Below are positions 1-6,929 of a stretch of 64,000 nucleotides of DNA, in pieces. This DNA is from Fusicatenibacter saccharivorans (GTDB lineage: Bacteria; Bacillota; Clostridia; Lachnospirales; Lachnospiraceae). The position numbers were made by a program, and so were the translations under genes. The DNA lies in NCBI RefSeq assembly GCF_027667425.1, contig NZ_JAQEGR010000014.1, positions 38,534 to 102,533 of the forward strand, written 5' to 3'. Numbering within the stretch: position 1 is the stretch's first letter; every line of letters starts with the position of its first letter. The notes beneath the pieces were generated by a model. That model made no database searches, was not told where the DNA came from, and worked only from the letters and a program-made list of their open reading frames with translations.

Positions 1-35
1 TGGATGGATTCACTTATTCTTTAGAAATTTACTGT

Positions 36-82
36 TTCTTTTAGAAAATAGACATACTTTGCTCACATTTCTTCACTATACT
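36..82 (+). promoter_or_regulatory. promoter of small RNA copy 1
   Basis: The palindrome TTCTTTTAGAA (36-46) is followed by the block GACATACTTTGCTCACAT (51-68) and a -10 TATACT (77-82). The same block, with exactly the same 41-base distance from palindrome to -10, recurs at 28361-28407. No normal -35 lies 17 bases upstream of the -10, so the conserved block may bind an activator or belong to an alternative promoter class. A second TTCTTTAGAA lies at 17-26. Confidence 0.5.
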
Positions 83-88
83 ATAACT

Positions 89-173
89 TAGATAGTTGAT
101 GAACCACTCAAAACTATCTCCCCCCTCATTATGAAAGAGCAGCCCGCATATCCGCGGGCTGTTCTTATTTTTT
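89..173 (+). ncRNA. candidate small RNA, copy 1 (C-rich, anti-Shine-Dalgarno type)
   Basis: Starting about 7 bases after the -10, the predicted RNA has three parts. A hairpin pairs GATAGTT (91-97) with AACTATC (112-118). A single-stranded linker CTCCCCCCTCAT (118-129) has six C in a row and would pair with AGGAGG-like ribosome sites. An intrinsic terminator stem (135-147 with 154-166) is followed by ATTTTTTTG. A paralogue at 28414-28496 keeps the first hairpin, its loop and the C6 linker, but has an unrelated terminator stem that still works as a terminator. No open frame with a ribosome site is present. Role as a trans-acting regulator is inferred by likeness to C-rich RNAs such as streptococcal csRNAs. 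Confidence 0.6.
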
Positions 174-201
174 GTCTTTTTGCACCCCACGTAACGTAAA
201 T

Positions 202-241
202 GCCGCCTGCGGTCGGGGAAAACATCCCGACCGCAGGCGGC
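202..241 (-). terminator. strong hairpin after the heptad-repeat gene
   Basis: A perfect 16-bp stem (202-217 with 226-241, loop of 8) lies 24 bases after the stop codon of the minus-strand gene. The following minus-strand bases are ATTTACG, so the T-run is poor. It may also insulate the small RNA gene to its left. Confidence 0.6.
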
Positions 242-265
242 CTCACAATCTACCGTGGAATCACA

Positions 266-3200
266 TTACTCTTCCGCAGCTTCAATTGCTGCAGTCTCGA
301 TAATAAATTTCACGCTTCCATCCATTCCATTTGCCTTACCACTGTAAGAAGTATAAGCGCATTTATCCGAATTCAGCGCCTGAATCCGATCCAGTACATC
401 TCCCAGATCATCCTCAAAGGTACTCTTCAGCTTGCTGGTACCCTCTTCTTCAAACTTCTTCGTACCGTCAGCCAGTTCTTTCGCCCCATCGGACAGCTCG
501 TCAATACCATCAACAACCTTGCTGCTTCCCGATTTCAGATCAGAAGCTCCGCTTGCCAGAGAAGAAGTTCCATTTGCCAGTGTAGAAGCTCCGCTCGCCA
601 GAGCAGATGCTCCGCTTGCCAGCGTAGAAGCTCCGCTGTTCAGTTCAGAAGCTCCGCTTGCCAGGGAAGAAGTTCCATTTGCCAGTGTGGAGGCTCCGCT
701 TGCCAGCTGGGATGCTCCGCCTGCTACCTGAGAAGCACCGCTTCTTAAGCTTCCGCTGTTTGCAGAAAGTTTTGCAGATCCATCGCTTAACTGGCTTCCC
801 AGCTGTCCAAGACCTGCGGTCAGCTGTGTCGTGCCGCCCTGCAGAGTCGTAACACCCTCAACCAGAGCCGGTGCATTTGCTTTCAGCTGGCTTGCGCCGG
901 AAAGCAGCGTATCATTGTAAGCACTCAGCTGAGTGAATCCTGCGTTCAGTGCATTGATGCCTGCTGTTGCTTTTGCAAAACTCTCATTTGTGCTGCTGTA
1001 CAGCTGGCTCACACCTGCGGACAGAGTACCGATGCCCTTGTACAGAGCGCTTCCGCCTGCATCAAGCTGTGCCACACCTGCGGTCAGTTTCTGCATTGCA
1101 CCAAGATTCTGCTCAACAACTGCTTTATTATCGGTGATGGTCTGCATCTGTTTCTTCATGGTCTCAAGCTGCGGCATCAGAGCTGCAACCGTCTTCTGCA
1201 GATCACTGTACTGGCTCTTGATGTCGCTCATCTTCTGCTGCATTGCTGCAAGACCGGAGAGATCCGGGCGCTCGATTTCGAAGTTCAGTTCCGGAAGGGT
1301 AATCTGCGGAGCTGTAACCGGAGTAACCGAAACGGTTCCGGCGGAAGCGGAAACGCTGACACTTCCGATCTGGTTTCTTGCTTTACTTAAGGAATCGGCA
1401 AGCTCTGTATTTCCAGCGCTCTTAGCTGCGGAAATCTGTGCATCCAGTGTAGCTGCTGCTGCAGAGAGCTGATCATTTGCCTGTTTTGCTGCATCGGCGG
1501 ATGCCTGGCTTGCTGCTGTATCAGCTGCGCTCTGTGCTGCTGCTGTTGCTTCCTGGTTCAGCTGTGCTGCTGCTCCGTCTGCCCATGCCTGAACCTGTGC
1601 TGCCATCTGGGTTCCCATCTGCGTTGCCTGATTCGTGATCTGTGCCTCCAGACCGCTTAAGTAGCTCTCAAGTCCTTTGGACAGCGTATCCATCTGGCTC
1701 ATCAGCTCGTTGCCGTTTGTCATCATGCTGTTGACAGATCCTGCGATTGTGGTGTTCAGAACCCCGGAGAGTGCCTCGGTCTCGGAGATCAGGGTAGAAC
1801 CGGTGCTGGTCATACCGTCTACCATCGTCAGAAGGCTCTGTACATCGGTGCTCTGCAGCTGCTCGTTCAAACTGGTCAGTCCTTCGGAGAGTTGTTTTGC
1901 TCCTGCTAAAATATCATTCTCATCTTTTCCGTCGAGTGCTGCGTTCAGTGTTGCGATTGCACTGTTTACCTCGGTCAGGCCGTCTGCCAGAGGCTGAAGC
2001 TGCTCAGCGCCTGCTGCAAGCTGTTTCTCGCCTGCTACATAAGAAGCAACGCCGTCGGACAGCTGTGTTGTTCCGTCGGTGTACTGTTTTACGCCTGCAA
2101 CGACTTTATTCACACCGTTTACATACTCGGTTACGCTTCCAGTCAGCACACCGTTCTTTCCAAGATACGTCTGGATTGCTTTATTCAGGGTATCAGCGCC
2201 CTCGGTGTAGGAGTTTACGCCGCTTGCCAGGGAAGAAGCTCCGCTGCTTAAGGTGGATGCTCCGTTGGACAGGGTAGCTGCTCCGCTGTTTAAGGTAGAA
2301 GCTCCGCTGTTCAGAGTAGAAGTTCCGTTTGCCAGAGTCGATGCTCCGCTTGCCAGTGTGCCGGCTCCGCTTGCCAGTGTGCCGGCTCCGCTGTTCAGCT
2401 CGTCAGCGCCGTCTTTTAACGTTCCGATACCGTCATCCAGCTCTTTGTAGCTGTCTTTTAAAGTATCCACACCATCGGAGAGTGCCTTGGAACCGTCAAC
2501 CAGTTCCATTGCAGCATCCTCAAGATCACTCAGTGCATCCTTCAGATCATCGTATCCGGTGATGTTGTCGGTATCGATGGTGTCGAGAACATCGTCAAGT
2601 GCAACGGTGAAGGTAGAATCCAGAGAGAAGTTCTCCACATCTGCAGTGATCTCCAGGCTTTCCGGCAGTTCGAAATCGCTGTCACCGGATACCAGATCTT
2701 CAAGGGAATCGGAATTTAATCCCAGGCTTTCCTGCAGGCCCGGCATACCAAATCCGATTACGATGTTTCTGCTTCCATCGGAAATGACTTTACCATTGTC
2801 GATCTTGACATTGGAGAAAGTATCCTGCGGAAGAATCATTCCGGTCATCAGGACGAATGGGGTGTACATCGTCTCTTTCTTGCCATTGATGTCAACCGTT
2901 GTCTTTGTGTTGTTTGTATAGTCAACTTTGATTTTCAGTTTTCCGCTCTTTCCGGCCAGGTCATCCGGTTTGATTTCCTTGCCGTCCAGATAATAGGTGA
3001 ACTTCACGGAAACCGGAGGTTCTTTTGTGGTTGTTCCCTGATAATAGATATCCTCGCCGTCTGTCTGCCAGGTCAGCTCGTTTCCGCTCTGGGTGAACTC
3101 CTCGTCGCCCTTTACGTTTTTGATGTCCTTCAGTTCACTCTCATCTTTCAGGTTCTTTTCCGTTCCTGCGTTCTTCAGCCAGTTGGATACGGTGATCTGA

Positions 3201-3364
3201 TCTTCCGATCCGTCTGCATTTGCATTTACATATACGGTTTCTTCTTTGGAAACCGCTGCGTCCTCTCCTGTCGCTGCATAAACCGGAGCAGCTCCCATAA
3301 CAGCAGCCATACCAACAGCAAGACCAGACATCATCTGTTTTCTCAGTTTTCTGTTTCTATTCAT
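266..3364 (-). CDS. secreted X-X-X-Leu-X-X-Gly heptad-repeat protein
   Basis: A 1032-residue exported protein. Residues 1-30 form a signal peptide (basic start, hydrophobic core, cut after PVYA). Residues about 60-270 are a non-repetitive domain. From about 280 on there are long runs of seven-residue repeats such as LASGAST, LNSGAST and LSDGA, the TIGR03057-type pattern also seen in YhgE/Pip proteins. An Ala/Gln-rich coiled-coil centre (about 560-760) separates two repeat arrays. No membrane segment or sorting motif closes the protein, unlike YhgE. Start ATG has AGAAAGGAAG upstream. A divergent TetR gene probably controls it; in related bacteria such proteins often sit with MMPL/RND exporters, which are absent here. 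Function is unknown; a stalk or cell-envelope role is a guess. Confidence 0.75.
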   Translation of the reverse strand: MNRNRKLRKQMMSGLAVGMAAVMGAAPVYAATGEDAAVSKEETVYVNANADGSEDQITVSNWLKNAGTEKNLKDESELKDIKNVKGDEEFTQSGNELTWQTDGEDIYYQGTTTKEPPVSVKFTYYLDGKEIKPDDLAGKSGKLKIKVDYTNNTKTTVDINGKKETMYTPFVLMTGMILPQDTFSNVKIDNGKVISDGSRNIVIGFGMPGLQESLGLNSDSLEDLVSGDSDFELPESLEITADVENFSLDSTFTVALDDVLDTIDTDNITGYDDLKDALSDLEDAAMELVDGSKALSDGVDTLKDSYKELDDGIGTLKDGADELNSGAGTLASGAGTLASGASTLANGTSTLNSGASTLNSGAATLSNGASTLSSGASSLASGVNSYTEGADTLNKAIQTYLGKNGVLTGSVTEYVNGVNKVVAGVKQYTDGTTQLSDGVASYVAGEKQLAAGAEQLQPLADGLTEVNSAIATLNAALDGKDENDILAGAKQLSEGLTSLNEQLQSTDVQSLLTMVDGMTSTGSTLISETEALSGVLNTTIAGSVNSMMTNGNELMSQMDTLSKGLESYLSGLEAQITNQATQMGTQMAAQVQAWADGAAAQLNQEATAAAQSAADTAASQASADAAKQANDQLSAAAATLDAQISAAKSAGNTELADSLSKARNQIGSVSVSASAGTVSVTPVTAPQITLPELNFEIERPDLSGLAAMQQKMSDIKSQYSDLQKTVAALMPQLETMKKQMQTITDNKAVVEQNLGAMQKLTAGVAQLDAGGSALYKGIGTLSAGVSQLYSSTNESFAKATAGINALNAGFTQLSAYNDTLLSGASQLKANAPALVEGVTTLQGGTTQLTAGLGQLGSQLSDGSAKLSANSGSLRSGASQVAGGASQLASGASTLANGTSSLASGASELNSGASTLASGASALASGASTLANGTSSLASGASDLKSGSSKVVDGIDELSDGAKELADGTKKFEEEGTSKLKSTFEDDLGDVLDRIQALNSDKCAYTSYSGKANGMDGSVKFIIETAAIEAAEE

Positions 3365-3517
3365 TGTGATAAACTTCCTTTCTGTGGTTTTTATAATGGT
3401 TTTTTATGATGAAATCCAGGATCATAAGAGAAGTAAAACCCGCTCGGAGTAAGATACTGCGGGATACTGTTTCCCTCAGATCGAGGATGTTTTTCCTATG
3501 CCTTTCAATCATCTAAT

Positions 3518-3546
3518 GTTATAACGCAAAAATGACTCTTAGTCAA
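3518..3546 (-). promoter_or_regulatory. promoter and operator of the heptad-repeat gene
   Basis: On the minus strand TTGACT (3541-3546) and TATAAC (3518-3523) are 17 bases apart. The perfect dyad TGACT-CTT-AGTCA (3533-3545) covers the -35 and is the best candidate operator for the adjacent TetR protein. Confidence 0.6.
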
Positions 3547-3566
3547 CATTAAATACTGCACAAAAT

Positions 3567-3660
3567 TGACGATCGGTCATTTTTTTCTTCGTGCATAGTC
3601 ACAAAAATGAGAAAATTAGTCATTTTCCCTTTGACAGTTTCCATGTATGATACCTATAAT
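3567..3660 (+). promoter_or_regulatory. tetR promoter with flanking dyads
   Basis: A perfect -35 TTGACA (3631-3636) and -10 TATAAT (3655-3660) are spaced 18 bases. Just upstream lie AAAATGA (3604-3610) with TCATTTT (3620-3626), and TGAC (3567-3570) with GTCA (3576-3579). Both resemble the half-sites of the dyad at 3533-3545, suggesting that one repressor controls both genes of the divergent pair. Confidence 0.6.
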
Positions 3661-3715
3661 TATAGGCAAGATAGTAACACACGTTTTTGATATCTTTCAG
3701 GAAAGGAGACTCTCT

Positions 3716-4375
3716 GTGGGAAAAATTGATAATAACAAACAAATGAAGCGTGAGTCCCTTCTGGACTCTGCTTTCTCACTTTTTATCAACAACGGCTTCA
3801 GTAAAACATCCATTTCGGATATCGTGAATAACGCCGGCGTTGCAAAAGGTACCTTCTATCTTTATTTCAAAGATAAGTACGATATTCGGAATCATCTGAT
3901 TGCACATAAGGCGAGTCAGGTATTTCAGGCCGCCTACTCAGATCTGCTGCGCCACCCGGATATCCATGATTTTGAAGAGCAGGTGCTTTTTATCACCGAC
4001 AATATCCTCGACCAGTTTGCCGCCAACCACAGCCTCGTGACGCTTATTTCCAAGCATCTGAGCTGGGGATTCTTCAAAAATTCTCTTACCTTTGCTCCGT
4101 TTGCCGACACGCCGGCCATCTACACTATCTATGAATCTCTGCTCTCTCATGCAGCATATACGTATCGTTCACCGGAGCTGATGTTCTATATGATTCTGGA
4201 GCTTGTAAGCGGTACAAGCTACAACGCTATCCTGTACCAGCAGCCGGTTCCGCTTGAAGAACTAAAACCGGAGCTTTACGCTGCCATCTGTGGCATTTTC
4301 AAACAGTTCCGGATCCGTAAGAAACGAAAAAACGCGGAAAATGCAGGCGCGGATCCCGCCTCACTGTTCTCGTAG
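3716..4375 (+). CDS. TetR/AcrR family transcriptional regulator
   Basis: A 219-residue regulator. The N-terminal helix-turn-helix (about residues 15-60) carries the family pattern AGVAKGTFYLYFKDKYDI. The C-terminal half is an alpha-helical ligand domain with no assignable ligand. The GTG at 3716 was chosen because GAAAGGAGA sits 6 bases before it; an in-frame ATG at 3647 falls inside the -10 region and cannot be used. It is divergent from the heptad-repeat gene and shares a 350-base control region with three likely dyads, so autoregulation and repression of the neighbour are likely. Confidence 0.85.
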   Translation: MGKIDNNKQMKRESLLDSAFSLFINNGFSKTSISDIVNNAGVAKGTFYLYFKDKYDIRNHLIAHKASQVFQAAYSDLLRHPDIHDFEEQVLFITDNILDQFAANHSLVTLISKHLSWGFFKNSLTFAPFADTPAIYTIYESLLSHAAYTYRSPELMFYMILELVSGTSYNAILYQQPVPLEELKPELYAAICGIFKQFRIRKKRKNAENAGADPASLFS

Positions 4376-4383
4376 AAAAGAAA

Positions 4384-4515
4384 GAATCCTGCTACGGCAG
4401 GATTCTCCGCCTGCGGCGGGTCGCTTTGGCGACATAATTCCCCTCCGCCGCAGTGCGATCCTGCCCGGAGGGCTTTTTTAATTTACAGGAAAATTCAACG
4501 AAGTTTCCTGTAAAT
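4384..4515. repeat. interspersed palindromic repeat, long copy
   Basis: A chain of hairpins: GAATCCTGC with GCAGGATTC (4384-4392, 4397-4405), CTGCGGCGG with CCGCCGCAG (4411-4419, 4445-4453) enclosing GTCGC with GCGAC, and ATTTACAGGAAA with TTTCCTGTAAAT (4481-4492, 4504-4515) around the loop core TTCAACGAA. A shorter copy at 54078-54140 keeps both ends (GAATCCTGCTACGG, then GAGGGCTTTTT plus the last hairpin) but lacks the middle of about 75 bases. It is not coding. Confidence 0.7.
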
Positions 4516-4516
4516 C

Positions 4517-4566
4517 AAAAAATACTTTCGCGGAATCTTTTCAAAAGAAACCACGAAAGTATTTTT
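4517..4566. terminator. bidirectional terminator between tetR and the SGNH gene
   Basis: AAAAAATACTTTCG (4517-4530) pairs with CGAAAGTATTTTT (4554-4566), giving A- and T-rich flanks in both directions. It sits between two convergent genes. Confidence 0.65.
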
Positions 4567-4580
4567 ATTTTCCTCTTTGC

Positions 4581-5354
4581 TTATACCTGCTGTTCCAGAT
4601 ATTCACCAATCCGCTGTTCCATCACAGGCACCAGCCACTCGGCATAGCCGGCCTTCATCGGATGAATCGGATCCTGAAGATACAGTTTTCGTTTTTCCGG
4701 GGAAACACGGTTGATTTGTTCGTCATTCCAGAAATCGATCACACCGATCTGCCATTTTTCCTGAATTTTCAGAAGCGCCTCTACCATCTTCGCGTACGGC
4801 TTGGAATCATACTGTGGATTCGTATAGAACATCACCGGGCAATGCCACGTTTCTTTTGCATATGCAATGATATACTCAATCGCGCCACAGACAGTTTCGA
4901 CATCGAAGCTCTCCAGATCGCGGGATTCCGAAATTTCACCGAGCGGGCTGTTGCGTGTTGCATCGTTAGTGGACAGCTGGCAGATAAAAAGATCCACCTG
5001 TTGCTTTGGATCAAGCCTGTCGCGCATACGCTCGATGTAGGAATCCTCACCATTATCAATCAGCGTGGTTCCGTTGACCGCTTCTTTGATGCAGGTACAG
5101 CTGTCTTTCTTCGCTATGTACTCCGCAAACGAATTGTTGTGGGCAGCAAAGCCCTTCGTCACGGAGGATCCCAAAAATACAACTGTTTTTCCTTTTAACG
5201 GACTTGTTTTTTTAAACGGAATACGGGAAACATCGTATCGGACGGAATTTCCCTTTTTAAAATAACCTGTTTTCTTATTCATGCTATATATGCCGCCCAC
5301 AGCTAAGGCTGCGCCTCCTGCGGCCAGGATTCCGGCTATTATTTTTGCATCCAT
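4581..5354 (-). CDS. membrane-anchored SGNH/GDSL hydrolase
   Basis: A 257-residue esterase or lipase of the SGNH superfamily. Residues 4-22 form a single hydrophobic anchor. The nucleophile block is FLGSSVTKGF (about 60-69), the Gly and Asn blocks are VNGTT and STNDA, and the last block QDPIHPMKAGY provides Asp228 and His231. The enzyme most likely acts outside the membrane on an ester such as an acetylated glycan or lipid, but the substrate cannot be read. The ATG has GGAGG seven bases upstream. It is transcribed alone. Confidence 0.8.
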   Translation of the reverse strand: MDAKIIAGILAAGGAALAVGGIYSMNKKTGYFKKGNSVRYDVSRIPFKKTSPLKGKTVVFLGSSVTKGFAAHNNSFAEYIAKKDSCTCIKEAVNGTTLIDNGEDSYIERMRDRLDPKQQVDLFICQLSTNDATRNSPLGEISESRDLESFDVETVCGAIEYIIAYAKETWHCPVMFYTNPQYDSKPYAKMVEALLKIQEKWQIGVIDFWNDEQINRVSPEKRKLYLQDPIHPMKAGYAEWLVPVMEQRIGEYLEQQV

Positions 5355-5568
5355 CGCAAAACCTCCATTATCTGAGTCAATACCACTTCGCAGATCCTGT
5401 CGGATCTTTTTTTCGAATACCCCTATCTTACATCATTTTTCTGAAAATGCAAGTAAACTTTGTTGTCGATTTTGTTCCGATTTTGTTAACAAAATACGGA
5501 TTTTCTGTGTTCTGGTCGAATTCTGATCGATTCCGGCGATTTTTTTATTCTCTTTTCCTCAAAAACCA

Positions 5569-5599
5569 TTGACTTTCAAGTGCACTTAAATGATATATT
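5569..5599 (+). promoter_or_regulatory. promoter with 19-base spacer, MerR-type layout
   Basis: TTGACT (5569-5574) and TATATT (5594-5599) are 19 bases apart and the spacer carries the palindrome AAGTGCACTT (5578-5587) near its centre. An over-long spacer holding a dyad is the hallmark of promoters twisted open by MerR-family activators. It drives the aldo/keto reductase gene. The region 5355-5568 has no other gene. Confidence 0.45.
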
Positions 5600-5705
5600 A
5601 AAAGCAACGTAATTACTATTCTTTCTGTACTTCCAGAGTCCTTCCACGCCTGCTTTACGAAAACCTCTGCGAATACAGAAGCATTGCAAAGGAGAAAATT
5701 CTACT

Positions 5706-6626
5706 ATGAAAGAAACAATTTTAGGCAATCACCTGCGAAAAGTTCCTTCCATTGCAGTCGGATGCATGCGGCTTTCCGAAAAATCGAAGGACGAGATGAA
5801 TCATTTTATCCACTCCGCGCTGGAGCAGGGCGCATATTTCTTTGATCACGCGGATATCTACGGCGGCGGCATGAGCGAGACTGTGTTCGGTGAGGCATTT
5901 TCTGGCGATCCGTCCCTGAAACGGGAGGATATTTTTCTCCAGTCCAAATGCGGCATCCGCCAGGGCTGCTATGATCTGTCGAAAGACCACATCCTGGAAT
6001 CCGTCGATGGTATTTTAAAGCGGCTTCAGACGGATTACCTCGATCTTTTGCTGCTTCACCGGCCGGATGCGCTCGTAGAACCGGAAGAGGTGGCTGCAGC
6101 CTTTGATGTTCTGTTTGAGAGCGGAAAGGTCCGCCATTTCGGTGTTTCCAACCACAAGCCGATGCAGATTGCACTGCTGCAGAAATATGTCCGCCAGCCA
6201 CTCGTTGCCAATCAGATACAGTTCAGCATTCCGGTTTCCAACCTTGTTGCAAATGGCATGGAAGTCAACATGGAGACTCCGGGTTCTGTCGATCACGATG
6301 GAAGTCTGCTGGATTACTGCCGTCTTCACGACATTACGCTTCAGGCATGGTCGCCGTTCCAGATGCCATCATGGAAGGGATGTTTTCTTGGAAGCGACGA
6401 GTACCCGGAACTGAACCGGAAAATCTGTGCACTGGCCGAAAAATACAGCGTCAGTGATACCACAATTGCGGCAGCGTGGATTTTGCGCCACCCGGCAAAT
6501 ATGCAGCTTGTCACAGGTACGGCAAGCGAAAACCGCCTGAAAGAGATTATCGCGGCATGCAATATTACGCTGACGCGGGAAGAATGGTATGAGCTGTATC
6601 TGGCGGCAGGCCATCCGCTTCCGTAA
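5706..6626 (+). CDS. aldo/keto reductase, YdhF-like
   Basis: A 306-residue NADPH-dependent oxidoreductase with a TIM barrel. The catalytic tetrad is visible as Asp47 and Tyr52 (FDHADIYGGG), Lys81 (QSKCG) and His118 (LLLHRPD). VSNHKP and the late VTGTASENRL segment are the usual cofactor-binding elements. Sequence layout is closest to the YdhF group. The ATG follows AAGGAGA. Its promoter has a MerR-type long spacer, which would fit induction by reactive aldehydes or electrophiles; this is inference, and no merR gene is adjacent. Confidence 0.85.
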   Translation: MKETILGNHLRKVPSIAVGCMRLSEKSKDEMNHFIHSALEQGAYFFDHADIYGGGMSETVFGEAFSGDPSLKREDIFLQSKCGIRQGCYDLSKDHILESVDGILKRLQTDYLDLLLLHRPDALVEPEEVAAAFDVLFESGKVRHFGVSNHKPMQIALLQKYVRQPLVANQIQFSIPVSNLVANGMEVNMETPGSVDHDGSLLDYCRLHDITLQAWSPFQMPSWKGCFLGSDEYPELNRKICALAEKYSVSDTTIAAAWILRHPANMQLVTGTASENRLKEIIAACNITLTREEWYELYLAAGHPLP

Positions 6627-6702
6627 GTTTTTCTGTCCGCCTGCCCGTATGCGGAACAAGGCTAAAATCCCCTTTTCGGATCCGTGATTGATTTATAACA
6701 TC

Positions 6703-6749
6703 GGAAAAGCATTCCTTTGGATCTTATCGATCTTCTGGAATGCTTTTCC
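6703..6749 (+). terminator. terminator after the aldo/keto reductase
   Basis: GGAAAAGCATTCC (6703-6715) pairs perfectly with GGAATGCTTTTCC (6737-6749), followed by a pyrimidine-rich CTTTTCCTTTTCTTTTTT. The remaining bases up to 6929 hold no gene or signal that I can support. Confidence 0.75.
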
Positions 6750-6929
6750 CTTTTCCTTTTCTTTTTTCATGCAGCTATCTGCAATCCGCATTGGCTGCCT
6801 GCCCATAACCAAATAACTGCTCCGCAGTTTATCAGAAGAAGCTTGCATTCCTCCTGATACAGGCAAGTCCCCAACCACTGCTTATTACTTTTCGTACTCG
6901 AAGCAGGTGACTTACTTGATTCGGTTAAA

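Noticed and set aside
540..2400. Short regular repeats that might be taken for a CRISPR array
   Set aside because: Units are contiguous 21-base coding repeats without spacers.
200..2921. Several open frames on the plus strand opposite the heptad-repeat gene
   Set aside because: They follow the repeat periodicity of the opposite strand, have no ribosome sites and encode low-complexity residues.
6750..6929. Possible small gene between the reductase terminator and GH31
   Set aside because: Short frames lack ribosome sites and any recognisable family feature.
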